Shown one piece after another: positions 1 to 8,197 of a DNA stretch of 25,012 nucleotides; positions within the stretch are counted from its first letter, which is position 1; every line of letters starts with the position of its first letter. Source of the DNA: a virus. Position numbers and translations under genes: made by a program. Location of the stretch: IMG/VR virus record IMGVR_UViG_3300017769_000116, positions 1-25,012 of that record, one strand, 5' to 3'. Under the pieces are notes generated by a model. The model worked only from the letters and a program-made list of their open reading frames with translations. It had not been told where the DNA came from and searched no databases.

Positions 1-2
1 AG

Positions 3-980
3 GTTTCGCAAAGGGGCACATCACAGACAGGAATTACAGGAGGCGGTTACAAAAAAGCACCTGATAGATACAACTTTAATGTTGAAACTGCTGGCACTTG
101 GACAGTATCACAAAGCACGACTGCGCCAGAAGGTTTTTCAAACTCATACAAAGTGGAGTGTACGACCGCAGATGCTTCTTTAGCGGCTAGTGATGTAGTT
201 AGGCTTAGACAGAGAATAGAGGGGCAAAATTTACAGCAATTAAAAAAAGGAACTAGTAATGCTGAAAGTGTGACTCTTTCCTTTTATGTTCGTTCTTCTA
301 AAACAGGAACATATATTGTCCAACTCAAAGACCAAGACAATAGCAGACATATAGCAAAATCATACAACATTACATCTGCTAATACTTGGCAGTATGTTTC
401 TATAACTTACGATGGCGATACAACAGGTTCACTAGATAATGACAATGCTGAAAGTTTAGGTCTTCAGTTTTTTCTGGCGGCAGGTTCAAATTTTACAAGC
501 GGTACACTAGACACTTCTTGGGCAACTACTACTGTAGCTAATAGTGCGGTAGGTCAGGTAAACCTTGCAGACAGCACCAGCAACGAGTGGTACATCACAG
601 GCGTACAGCTTGAAGTCGGCGATGTAGCCACGCCGTTTGAACACGAAAGTTTTGCGGCTACTTTGCAGAAGTGTCAGCGGTATTATCAACAAAGCTATGC
701 ACTAGGCACTGTTGCCGGAACCACAACTACAGTCGGTAGAGAAAGCGTGCAAGCAAGCGGTTCTACTTTGTCAACAACAACAAGACTCACTACTGAAATG
801 AGGGCGACCCCAACAGTTACTTGCTTTGGGATATCAACAGGCGCAACAGGCATTGATATTGACGGGTCGGATAGTGCTGGTTTTACTCTTGCAGACCAGT
901 CACCAACTTCATTCCGAGTTGCAAAGGGCGGAACCCCCAGTTATATGAACTACCAATTCACAGCTGCGTCGGAGTTATAA
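3..980 (+). CDS. Phage tail fibre / receptor-binding protein, C-terminal part (5' end outside window)
   Basis: The reading frame is open from base 3, so the first possible start inside the window (GTG at 153) is not the true start; about 325 residues are visible. The opening residues (SQRGTS, then GGGY..PDRYNF) match the RGTS...Y..DR region that commonly begins a beta-rich, carbohydrate-binding-like module at the end of phage tail proteins. The middle has strand-rich stretches typical of such modules (SFYVRSSKTGTY, WYITGVQLEVG), followed by the characteristic FEHESF...LQKCQRYYQQ segment. Family knowledge places these modules on tail fibres or appendages that touch the host surface. That it is the receptor-binding tip is inference. 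The next gene's ATG follows the stop after one base. Confidence 0.72.
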   Translation, partial: VSQRGTSQTGITGGGYKKAPDRYNFNVETAGTWTVSQSTTAPEGFSNSYKVECTTADASLAASDVVRLRQRIEGQNLQQLKKGTSNAESVTLSFYVRSSKTGTYIVQLKDQDNSRHIAKSYNITSANTWQYVSITYDGDTTGSLDNDNAESLGLQFFLAAGSNFTSGTLDTSWATTTVANSAVGQVNLADSTSNEWYITGVQLEVGDVATPFEHESFAATLQKCQRYYQQSYALGTVAGTTTTVGRESVQASGSTLSTTTRLTTEMRATPTVTCFGISTGATGIDIDGSDSAGFTLADQSPTSFRVAKGGTPSYMNYQFTAASEL

Positions 981-981
981 A

Positions 982-1149
982 ATGATTATTATTGCAAATG
1001 CAAAATATGCTGACCAAGAAGCCACATCTATTTTTTGTGAAATTGATGGAACCGAATGCTTTGTGCCTACTGACCCAGACAACACAGACTACGCAGAAAC
1101 CATGCGTCAGGTCGAAGCTGGCACGTTGACCATTGCGGATGCTGACTAA
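982..1149 (+). CDS. Small conserved-type phage protein, 55 aa, after tail fibre gene
   Basis: This short frame runs from ATG at 982 to TAA at 1147-1149. It begins MIIIANAKYADQE and contains a short beta-like segment (FCEIDGTECFVPTDPDN) followed by an acidic end. It fills the gap exactly: the tail fibre stop lies one base upstream, and its own stop shares its last A with the next gene's ATG (TAATG). A GGAG sits inside the end of the tail fibre gene, about 8 bases before the ATG. The short pattern 'I.G....VP.DP.N..Y' recurs in small proteins next to tail fibre genes of marine phages. The function is unknown; a role linked to the fibre is inference from position. Confidence 0.68.
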   Translation: MIIIANAKYADQEATSIFCEIDGTECFVPTDPDNTDYAETMRQVEAGTLTIADAD

Positions 1150-1355
1150 TGAAGATGGAACAGATTGTGGAACCAGCACTTAAAGTACAAATGGAATTAG
1201 ATGCACACGAAAAAGAGTGTGCAATGTTTCGTGAACTTGTACACGGTAAACTTGACGGTTTAGATAAAAGAATGTGGCGACTAGAGGCCATGATAATGTG
1301 TAGCACACTTGCTATGGTAGCTATGGTGGTTACAGTATTTATGGGAATGAAGTAA
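1149..1355 (+). CDS. Holin/XhlA-like small membrane protein
   Basis: The 68 residues form a charged, probably coiled-coil N-terminal half (about 5-47, rich in E, K and R with heptad-like leucines) followed by one hydrophobic segment (about 47-67: AMIMCSTLAMVAMVVTVFMG) ending in K. This layout resembles haemolysin XhlA-type phage proteins, which act with holins in lysis. Holins and related proteins are poorly conserved, so the match is by architecture only. The ATG overlaps the previous stop (TAATG), which suggests translational coupling. It could instead be an unrelated membrane-anchored virion or regulatory protein. The only other lytic gene seen, a SleB-type hydrolase, is at the far right on the other strand. 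Confidence 0.5.
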   Translation: MKMEQIVEPALKVQMELDAHEKECAMFRELVHGKLDGLDKRMWRLEAMIMCSTLAMVAMVVTVFMGMK

Positions 1356-1356
1356 T

Positions 1357-3240
1357 ATGATGCAGTTCAAAGCGTTTAAACCTGAAGCAATGAAGAAGAT
1401 AGCTGGTGCTATGGGTTACTCAGGTGACATGAACCAGTTCCAGCAATATGTGCAGCAAGACCCACAGCGTCAACAGCAGATGCAACAGTATAACAATGCC
1501 GCAATTCAGATGGCCCGTGGCGGTGTGGTTAAGATGAAGAAGGGTGGGGACACTAAGGGTACGAATAAAAATAGTGAAGTTAACATGGGTAATCTTCCTT
1601 CTTTTACAGCAGGTAGAATACTAACTCCCGGAGTTCCTGAAGGTGGTACAACAGTAGCTGCAGCAGTACCCGAAGATTCATCTCAATACATGCAAGAAGG
1701 TGCAGGACAGGTTACAGGTGCTGGTCCAGTAGATACCGCTTTAGCAAGTACAGCACAGTCTACTACACCTACTGTAACAGACCCAAATTTAGTAGACCCT
1801 AGACTGGTAAAAGATGACGTAGAAGATACTATAGCTGCTACTAATGCAGCACAGGCAAACCCTGATGACCCACGGGCGCAAGTAACTGCGGCAGAACAGA
1901 CTATATCCTCTGTAAGTAACTTAGAAGCAGCACAGGGTAATGCATACCTAATAGATAATCCTGTACAGAGAGACTTACAAGACGGTGAGTTGATTAGTGG
2001 TACAGGTGTAGATGCCGCAAGAGCCGCTAAACTTGCAGAGCAAACACAAGCTGCAGCAGTAACGGCTGACCCATCTGCAAAGGCTATGGTACAGAGCCAG
2101 CTATCCGGTCTTATGGAAGGCTTTGAGGACGGTAAGTCACCCGCATGGGCGGCAGGGGCTATGAGAGCAGCTACAGCAGCTATGGCTGCACGTGGGCTAG
2201 GTTCATCCTCTCTTGCAGGACAGGCTGTTGTACAGGCCGCTATGGAATCTGCTATGCCTATTGCTATGGCAGATGCACAAACAATAGCTAAATTTGAATC
2301 TCAGAACTTGTCAAACCGTCAGCAATCTGCTATGCTTGCAGCAGAGCAACGTGCTAAGTTTATGGGTCAAGAGTTTGACCAGACGTTTCAAGCTAAAGTA
2401 ATGAACGCTAGTAAGATTAGTGACATTGCTAATATGAACTTTACAGCAGAACAGCAGGTACAATTAGAAAACTCACGTGCTGTAAACACAATGAACTTGG
2501 CTAACTTAAATAATAAACAAGCTATGGTTATGGCAGAGGCTTCTGCATTAGCACAGTTGGATGTCTCTAATCTTAATAATAGACAACAAGCAGCAGTACA
2601 AAATGCAAATACTTTTTTGCAATATGATATGGCTAACTTATCTAATCAGCAACAGACGGAGATGTTTAAAGCACAGCAACGTGTGCAGTCTTTATTTACA
2701 GACCAAGCTGCTACTAATGCTGCGGCTCAGTTCAATGCTACTAGTCAAAATCAAGTTGACCAATTCTTTGCTAGTTTAGCTTCGCAGACTTCCCAGTTTA
2801 ATGCTGCTCAACAAAATGCACAGGCTCAGTTTAATGCAGGTCAGGTAAATACTGTAGAAAGATTTAATGCAGAAGCTATTAACCAGCGTGACCAATTTAA
2901 CGCTCAGAACCAGATGGTTATCTCACAGTCTAATGCTACTTGGCGCAGAGAGATTGCTACAGCAGACACAGCAGCAGTCAATCGTGCTAATGAATTAAAT
3001 GCCAATGCTATCCTAGATATATCTAAGTCTGCTTATGATAACTTGTGGAGTTACTATGCAGATACAATGGAGTGGGCATGGACCTCGGCAGACAATGCAC
3101 AGGATAGAATGAATAAACTGGCTATTGCAAAACTAACAGCAGACTCAGATGTTAACATACAAAAAATAAAAGGCGACCAAGAATCCAGTTCAGCATTAGG
3201 TGGCTTTGCGATGGACTTGTTTAAGACCTTTGCTTTTTAA
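1357..3240 (+). CDS. Putative internal virion protein with 11-residue helical repeats
   Basis: This 627-residue protein is very rich in A, Q and N. Its N-terminus (ATG-ATG start, one base after the previous stop) includes a MARGGVVKMKKGG stretch of a kind common in marine phage structural proteins. Residues about 80-260 are low-complexity and acidic. From about 318 to 550 there is a regular repeat: NL(S/N)N(R/K)QQ-like units recur every 22 residues (L or F at 318, 340, 362, 384, 406, 428), then QFNA-like units every 11 (459, 470, 481, 492, 503, 514). Eleven residues equal three helical turns, so this should be one long helix or helical bundle. The C-terminus (SSALGGFAMDLFKTFAF) is hydrophobic. 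No enzymatic motif is visible. A virion, ejection or tail role is inferred from position. Confidence 0.6.
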   Translation: MMQFKAFKPEAMKKIAGAMGYSGDMNQFQQYVQQDPQRQQQMQQYNNAAIQMARGGVVKMKKGGDTKGTNKNSEVNMGNLPSFTAGRILTPGVPEGGTTVAAAVPEDSSQYMQEGAGQVTGAGPVDTALASTAQSTTPTVTDPNLVDPRLVKDDVEDTIAATNAAQANPDDPRAQVTAAEQTISSVSNLEAAQGNAYLIDNPVQRDLQDGELISGTGVDAARAAKLAEQTQAAAVTADPSAKAMVQSQLSGLMEGFEDGKSPAWAAGAMRAATAAMAARGLGSSSLAGQAVVQAAMESAMPIAMADAQTIAKFESQNLSNRQQSAMLAAEQRAKFMGQEFDQTFQAKVMNASKISDIANMNFTAEQQVQLENSRAVNTMNLANLNNKQAMVMAEASALAQLDVSNLNNRQQAAVQNANTFLQYDMANLSNQQQTEMFKAQQRVQSLFTDQAATNAAAQFNATSQNQVDQFFASLASQTSQFNAAQQNAQAQFNAGQVNTVERFNAEAINQRDQFNAQNQMVISQSNATWRREIATADTAAVNRANELNANAILDISKSAYDNLWSYYADTMEWAWTSADNAQDRMNKLAIAKLTADSDVNIQKIKGDQESSSALGGFAMDLFKTFAF

Positions 3241-3252
3241 GAGGATATAAAT

Positions 3253-3459
3253 ATGGCAGATACAAGCGGCGCAAGACTAGCTATCAAACAAGAGCGAGAG
3301 AGTAGACAAAATCGCAAGAGTAATCCTGCGCCTGTTCAACAAAAAAATGCAGGTCTACTATCAAGAACTAGTATGTCTGAAAGTAAGGATGCAGAAGATA
3401 CTTTTTATTCAGATTTAATTATGCGTATTCAAAAAAATATGGGCGATAACAATGATTGA
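3253..3459 (+). CDS. Small hydrophilic hypothetical protein
   Basis: The 68-residue protein is strongly charged, with many K, R, S, D and E and no hydrophobic core or known motif. It starts MADTSGARLAIKQERESRQ. A good Shine-Dalgarno (GAGGAT) lies about 7 bases before the ATG. Its end overlaps the next gene by 8 bases, which fits coupled translation inside the late operon. I do not recognise the family. It is probably a minor virion or assembly protein, judged only from its neighbours. Confidence 0.6.
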   Translation: MADTSGARLAIKQERESRQNRKSNPAPVQQKNAGLLSRTSMSESKDAEDTFYSDLIMRIQKNMGDNND

Positions 3460-3970
3460 TAAAGAAGCACCTGCACCGTCTCTTGACTTACCTATTCCGG
3501 GGCAGAGTTTAACTGCACCTTTAGGTGAAAGACCGTGGCAAGCCCCACCTAGATTTAGTACAGTAGAGAAGACACTAGAGTATTATATTCCTAAACTAAC
3601 TTCTGACCGCATGGCTGGTCAGGCACTAGACTTGCTTGAGTCAGGCGTACCTGTAGATACTCTTGTTGATACTATTCAACTAGGAGGAGTTATGGAAGGT
3701 ATACACAGTGTGGATGTAGGTATACTAGCTTCTCCCGTATTAGCGGAAGTACTTCACCAGATGGCTAAATCAGCAGGTGTAAAGCATAAAATTGTAGGTG
3801 AAGAGATTGACCCAAATATTCCTGACTCATCTGAAATTTCTATGGCTATGAAAGAGGTAGCTAAGAAGAAAGGTGAAAGCATGGCAGAGGATACTACCCC
3901 TGTGGTAGAGGAAGTGCCTATGGATGAAATGGTAGAAGAGCCTAAAGGCTTAATGACACGGAGAGCATAG
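3452..3970 (+). CDS. Conserved marine phage virion-type protein (PGQSLT family look)
   Basis: This 172-residue protein begins with a proline-rich segment (LPIPGQSLTAPLGERPWQ.PP, residues 14-33), continues with a helical core (VEKTLEYYIPKL..., VMEGIHSVDVGILASPVLAEVL) and ends in an acidic tail (EEVPMDEMVEEPKGLM). The opening motif and the 'MEG.HSVDVG' block are familiar from uncharacterised proteins of marine podoviruses and cyanophages, encoded among structural genes. The function is not known. It overlaps the previous gene by 8 bases and its stop is one base before the next ATG, so it belongs to the same transcript. Confidence 0.62.
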   Translation: MIDKEAPAPSLDLPIPGQSLTAPLGERPWQAPPRFSTVEKTLEYYIPKLTSDRMAGQALDLLESGVPVDTLVDTIQLGGVMEGIHSVDVGILASPVLAEVLHQMAKSAGVKHKIVGEEIDPNIPDSSEISMAMKEVAKKKGESMAEDTTPVVEEVPMDEMVEEPKGLMTRRA

Positions 3971-3971
3971 T

Positions 3972-5132
3972 ATGGGTTTTGCAGGATTATCTTTTTTAGG
4001 CGGGGCAGCTAAACGTGGCTCTGAGATACTACAAGAAGAGCGTGATAATGTTGAGCGAGTTACTGACAGTGCGTTAAAGTTCTGGACAGAAACAGGTATT
4101 GGTAAATACAACGAAAGAAAAAACAAGCGTAAAGATTTGTCTATGAAGTTTGATACACTTGTAAACAATGGTTTTTCTGGGGACCAAATAGATGTCATAG
4201 CACGTGAAGGTGGTGTTGATAAGGTATTAAATCATATTGAAGCTATGAAGGCTTCAAAACTACCTGTAAAACCTGCTGATATTGTACGTATGTCAGGGGA
4301 TTATAAAGAAACAGGAAGAACCAAAGACGAAATTATCTCAGGCTACATGGGTAGAGTAAATCGTGGTATGAATATGTCTGATGCTCTGTCTGAATCAGGT
4401 GTTAAAAGTACAGGTTTTTTAGGACAAGACCTAACTAAAATTGCACGTAAAAGAGCAGAGGCTGTTGGTAGTGCTTTTGGTATGCCTATGGGTGAGTTAC
4501 GTGCATTAGCAACTGACGACATTACTATGGACCCTGCTGTAGTCACAGGACAACTATTTTTAGAAGACCCTGTAGCAGCAGCACGTGCTGAAACAACTAT
4601 AGAAGGTAAAGAAACAGGTGCATTTACACAAGGTTCTGCTATGAGAGCCTTGCAAAAACGTGCTGGTGTAGCATTAGGTGTTGACTTAGCCTTTGACCAA
4701 GCTGGAAATCCTATATTCTCAGCAGATAAAGCAGACCTTGCAGCACAAGCATTAGATATAGGAAGAAAAGCTACTGTTGGTTATCAATCTCGCAGAGAAG
4801 AAGATAAAAAAATAACGTCTATTCAAGCACTAGACGCTGCTACTGAAGATATGTTAGCAGGAATATCTAATGTGAGTAATAATCCCCCTTCTTCATCGTT
4901 GGTTGTACAACCGTCCTCTACTGTAGGAACAGGAGTGTATGGGGGCATGACTACTAGTTCTATTCAGGCTCAGGTATTAAAAGATGCTAAAGGTTTATCT
5001 TTACGGCAACAAGTACAAATACTAAATCAAGCTAGAAATGGACTGATACAGGACTTACAAAAGTCCATGACACCTGCAGATGCAGCAGTTGAAGCAGACA
5101 AAATAATCGACAGACTTGAGAGCCAGCTTTAA
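3972..5132 (+). CDS. Putative internal virion protein, helical, 386 aa
   Basis: A short glycine-rich, hydrophobic N-terminus (GFAGLSFLGGAAKRG) is followed by long charged helices (about 15-60 and 240-386). The middle (about 75-200) is of mixed character with no catalytic motif that I recognise. Genes in this position of HMO-2011-type and related podoviruses encode virion proteins of unknown detailed role, several thought to be ejected with the DNA. That assignment is inference from order and composition. The stop codon's last base is the first base of the next ATG (TAATG). Confidence 0.55.
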   Translation: MGFAGLSFLGGAAKRGSEILQEERDNVERVTDSALKFWTETGIGKYNERKNKRKDLSMKFDTLVNNGFSGDQIDVIAREGGVDKVLNHIEAMKASKLPVKPADIVRMSGDYKETGRTKDEIISGYMGRVNRGMNMSDALSESGVKSTGFLGQDLTKIARKRAEAVGSAFGMPMGELRALATDDITMDPAVVTGQLFLEDPVAAARAETTIEGKETGAFTQGSAMRALQKRAGVALGVDLAFDQAGNPIFSADKADLAAQALDIGRKATVGYQSRREEDKKITSIQALDAATEDMLAGISNVSNNPPSSSLVVQPSSTVGTGVYGGMTTSSIQAQVLKDAKGLSLRQQVQILNQARNGLIQDLQKSMTPADAAVEADKIIDRLESQL

Positions 5133-8100
5133 TGCTAAAAAATTATAATCAGATAGAAGAATTAGATAAAGAAACACTAGCATCCGACCCTGAGTTTTTA
5201 CAAGATGCTAGTCTTTTTTTGCGTGAACGTGAGAATATGGATGCTACTGCTTCTCCTGAAGAAGTGTATGATGCCTTCATGGAACACATGCGGTATCAGG
5301 ATGTCAATGAAGTAACTGCTATCCGTGACCTTGAATATGCACAAGGTGCAGACTTAGAGGGTAAGCAACGATTTGGTAGATTGATTGATGCTTATGATAA
5401 AGTAAATGAAGATGTATCAGGCCGTATGATGTGGGATTATGCAGCAGGGGTATTGACTGCACCATCTACTTACTTAGGTATTGTATCAGGTGGTACAGGT
5501 AAAGCTGCTTCTATGGCGGGTACACAAGCAGCAAAGCTAGGCATTCGTAAAATTCTTTCAGAAGGTTTAAAATCTGCAGGACGTGCTGCAGTTGTAGAGG
5601 GTGCTATAGGTACAGGACAAGGTGCTGTGCAGGGTGCTACTCGTGTTGAAACCGGAATGAAAGATGAGTCTGTTCTTGAGAGAGCAGCTATTACTGGACT
5701 AGGTTCTGCTATAGGTGGTGGTCTTATAAACTTTCCTATAGGTATGCTTGCCGCTAAAAAAGCAGCAAAAGCAGACGAACTTCTTGAAAGTTCTCGAATA
5801 GCCAGTTCTGCGAAAGCTAATGAAGCATCTAAAAAATCAGAAGAAGTACTTGCTAACGCATCTTCTGAAAAAGTAAGTGAAATAAAAGAAGTTCTTAATG
5901 CATTAGACCCTACCAAGGTTGCTGAAGGTAGAAGACTGAAGCAGGATTTAGAACCGGGAGATACTCTTGAATCTGCTCTGGGTTCTGATGTAGTTAATAA
6001 TATTGCAGCAGCAGCTATCAGTGTTAAAGATAAACTGAAGTTACAAAAGGGAGAAAGAATAACCACTGCTCTACATAGATTAATCAGTGAAGATAAACTA
6101 TCTGAATTAACAGAGGTAAATAAAATTCTTGAGGAACACAACCTTAATGCTGACCAGTTTTCATTAGTATATTTAGCTGAAATATCTGACGCAGGTAGAA
6201 CTCTTGGCGCACAAGCACGTGTTAAAAAAGCACTAGGCGCAACACGTACAGTTAAACAGCCAGCAGATAAACTTATAGAGGAACTAGACGGTCTAAATAA
6301 AGCAGGTGTTACACCGTTAACAGCAGCAGATGCTAAAGAATTAAGTAAAGGTAAACAGTTTTTCCAAGACTTAGATAGGTTACGGCTAGGTGCTATGACA
6401 TCCCAGCTTGCCACAACTATGCGTAATAATATAGGTGGTGGCTTTCGTGTAGCTGTTGACTCTACAACACGTGCATTTGATAATATTGTTAATCTTAGAA
6501 ATCCTTTTGATGGCACATTTGATGTAGCCAAATATATGCTAAACCCCTACGAAGGTAAGGTTATAAGGCAGATGTTTGCAGAAAACTTTCCAGAAGAATC
6601 TGCTAAACTATTTAGAGAAGCCGCTGACTTAGCTGCTAAGACACCTAATGAAACAGTATTAGCTAATATAGGAAGAAAAATAAATTTCTTAAATACAGCA
6701 TCCGATAATATGTTTAAGCAGGCTATGATTTCTGCCTCTATAAAACGTAGGTTATCAGATGAGGGTGTAGATTTATATGATGTTATTTCCAAAGGAGACT
6801 TTGGTAAAATAGATGATGACATATTGCAAAAAGCCATTGCCGATTCTTACGAGTTTACATATCAGTCTTCTATGAGGGGTGATGATTGGTTTAGTAAAGG
6901 TGCAAGAGGTGTGATAAAAGCACACCAAGAAGTACCGTTTCTTATATCTGCTGTGATGCCTTTTCCACGCTTTATAGCTAACCAGTTAAAGTTTACTTTT
7001 CAACACGCACCACTGATTGGTATGTTACCTTTAGATAGGTTAGGCTCAAAGCTACCTGCAAGAACAACAAAAGAATATATAAAGGACAAGGCACCCAAAC
7101 AATTAACAGGTGCATTGATGCTTACTGCAGCATATCAGTGGAGAGCACATCAAGGTGATACTAATTACTGGTATGAAATAGATGATGGACAGGGTAATGT
7201 AATTGATGGACGTGCTGTGTACGGTCCTTTTGCACCATTCATGCTTGCTGCAGATTTGCTGTATCGTTATCAGCGTGGCACTATGCCTACCTCAATCAGC
7301 ACATACGTAAAGGATACCACACAGGCTTTACTTGGTTCTACTTTCAGAACAGGTGTAGGACTGTATGCTATAGATAAGCTGTATCAAGATGCTGCTAGTG
7401 GAAAACCACAGAAGGTTTTAGCAGAACTCATAGGAGATGTAGCGAATACATATACATTACCACTCGCTGTAGTAAAAGATTTTTATGGTCAGTTTGACCC
7501 TGAATCTCGTAAGATACCAGAGACACGCAGTGGTAGTGAAAACTTCTTAGACATAATATACAATCGTGCTACACGTTCTCTTCCAGATTTTCCTCTTAAT
7601 GACTATGATACTGCTGCCTTATCTGCGTTTGAAACAGGTGACTTATCTGCCGTTAATCCCATGGAAAAACAAGTATTTGGTTTTGGTAAGAGAAAAAAGA
7701 ATACTCTCACAAAAGAACTAGCAAAGTTATCTTTTACGCCTTATGATTTATATAAGAGAGAGTCCAATGATACGTTTGATTTATATGCGAGGCAGGAATT
7801 ATCAAAGGATGGTAGCGAATTTAATTTAGAGCAGCAGTTAGAAAAGCTAATACTAAGTGACGAATATGATAGATTATCTATAGAGGAAAAAAGATACCAG
7901 CTTAAAGTCGCTGCACAGGATTTGATAAACAAAGCAAAAGATATGGCACGGGATAGAGTAGAACGTGATGCTGACCTTAAAGATTTACCATACAGCGAAT
8001 TAGATAGAGATGATTTCCAGAGTGCTAGTGCTTTACAGCAAGGTAGAATAAACTCTATGTATAGAAAACAATTCGGTGGTAAGTCTGTGTCTGAAGACAA

Positions 8101-8197
8101 AGATAAAACTATAATAATAAATGGTAGAGAAGTTAATGTTATGCGGTGGGCCGCTGATACACTACGTAGTTTGCAGGGTAAGGCAGGTAGACTATAA
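5132..8197 (+). CDS. Large internal virion / DNA-ejection-type protein, 1021 aa
   Basis: This is the largest gene of the window. The N-terminal 95 residues are acidic and helical (SPEEVYDAFMEHMRYQDVNE). Residues about 100-210 are rich in glycine and alanine with long weakly hydrophobic runs (GLGSAIGGGLINFPIGMLAA), of a kind that can insert in or cross membranes. The rest is a long, mostly helical region with few recognisable motifs and a charged C-terminus. Size, position after smaller virion genes and the amphipathic stretches resemble the very large internal proteins of podoviruses (the role played by T7 gp16), but no lysozyme-like motif was seen. It starts inside the previous stop (TAATG) and ends the same way. 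Confidence 0.58.
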   Translation: MLKNYNQIEELDKETLASDPEFLQDASLFLRERENMDATASPEEVYDAFMEHMRYQDVNEVTAIRDLEYAQGADLEGKQRFGRLIDAYDKVNEDVSGRMMWDYAAGVLTAPSTYLGIVSGGTGKAASMAGTQAAKLGIRKILSEGLKSAGRAAVVEGAIGTGQGAVQGATRVETGMKDESVLERAAITGLGSAIGGGLINFPIGMLAAKKAAKADELLESSRIASSAKANEASKKSEEVLANASSEKVSEIKEVLNALDPTKVAEGRRLKQDLEPGDTLESALGSDVVNNIAAAAISVKDKLKLQKGERITTALHRLISEDKLSELTEVNKILEEHNLNADQFSLVYLAEISDAGRTLGAQARVKKALGATRTVKQPADKLIEELDGLNKAGVTPLTAADAKELSKGKQFFQDLDRLRLGAMTSQLATTMRNNIGGGFRVAVDSTTRAFDNIVNLRNPFDGTFDVAKYMLNPYEGKVIRQMFAENFPEESAKLFREAADLAAKTPNETVLANIGRKINFLNTASDNMFKQAMISASIKRRLSDEGVDLYDVISKGDFGKIDDDILQKAIADSYEFTYQSSMRGDDWFSKGARGVIKAHQEVPFLISAVMPFPRFIANQLKFTFQHAPLIGMLPLDRLGSKLPARTTKEYIKDKAPKQLTGALMLTAAYQWRAHQGDTNYWYEIDDGQGNVIDGRAVYGPFAPFMLAADLLYRYQRGTMPTSISTYVKDTTQALLGSTFRTGVGLYAIDKLYQDAASGKPQKVLAELIGDVANTYTLPLAVVKDFYGQFDPESRKIPETRSGSENFLDIIYNRATRSLPDFPLNDYDTAALSAFETGDLSAVNPMEKQVFGFGKRKKNTLTKELAKLSFTPYDLYKRESNDTFDLYARQELSKDGSEFNLEQQLEKLILSDEYDRLSIEEKRYQLKVAAQDLINKAKDMARDRVERDADLKDLPYSELDRDDFQSASALQQGRINSMYRKQFGGKSVSEDKDKTIIINGREVNVMRWAADTLRSLQGKAGRL

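Noticed and set aside
1357-3240. The A/Q/N-rich protein as mere low-complexity sequence
   Set aside because: The exact 11- and 22-residue spacing of large residues over about 230 residues shows ordered helical repeats rather than random bias.
5470-6531. 353-residue open frame on the - strand inside the 1021-residue virion gene
   Set aside because: It is exactly antisense to a long gene, is full of S, L and A runs typical of an antisense reading, and has no ribosome site or recognised motif.
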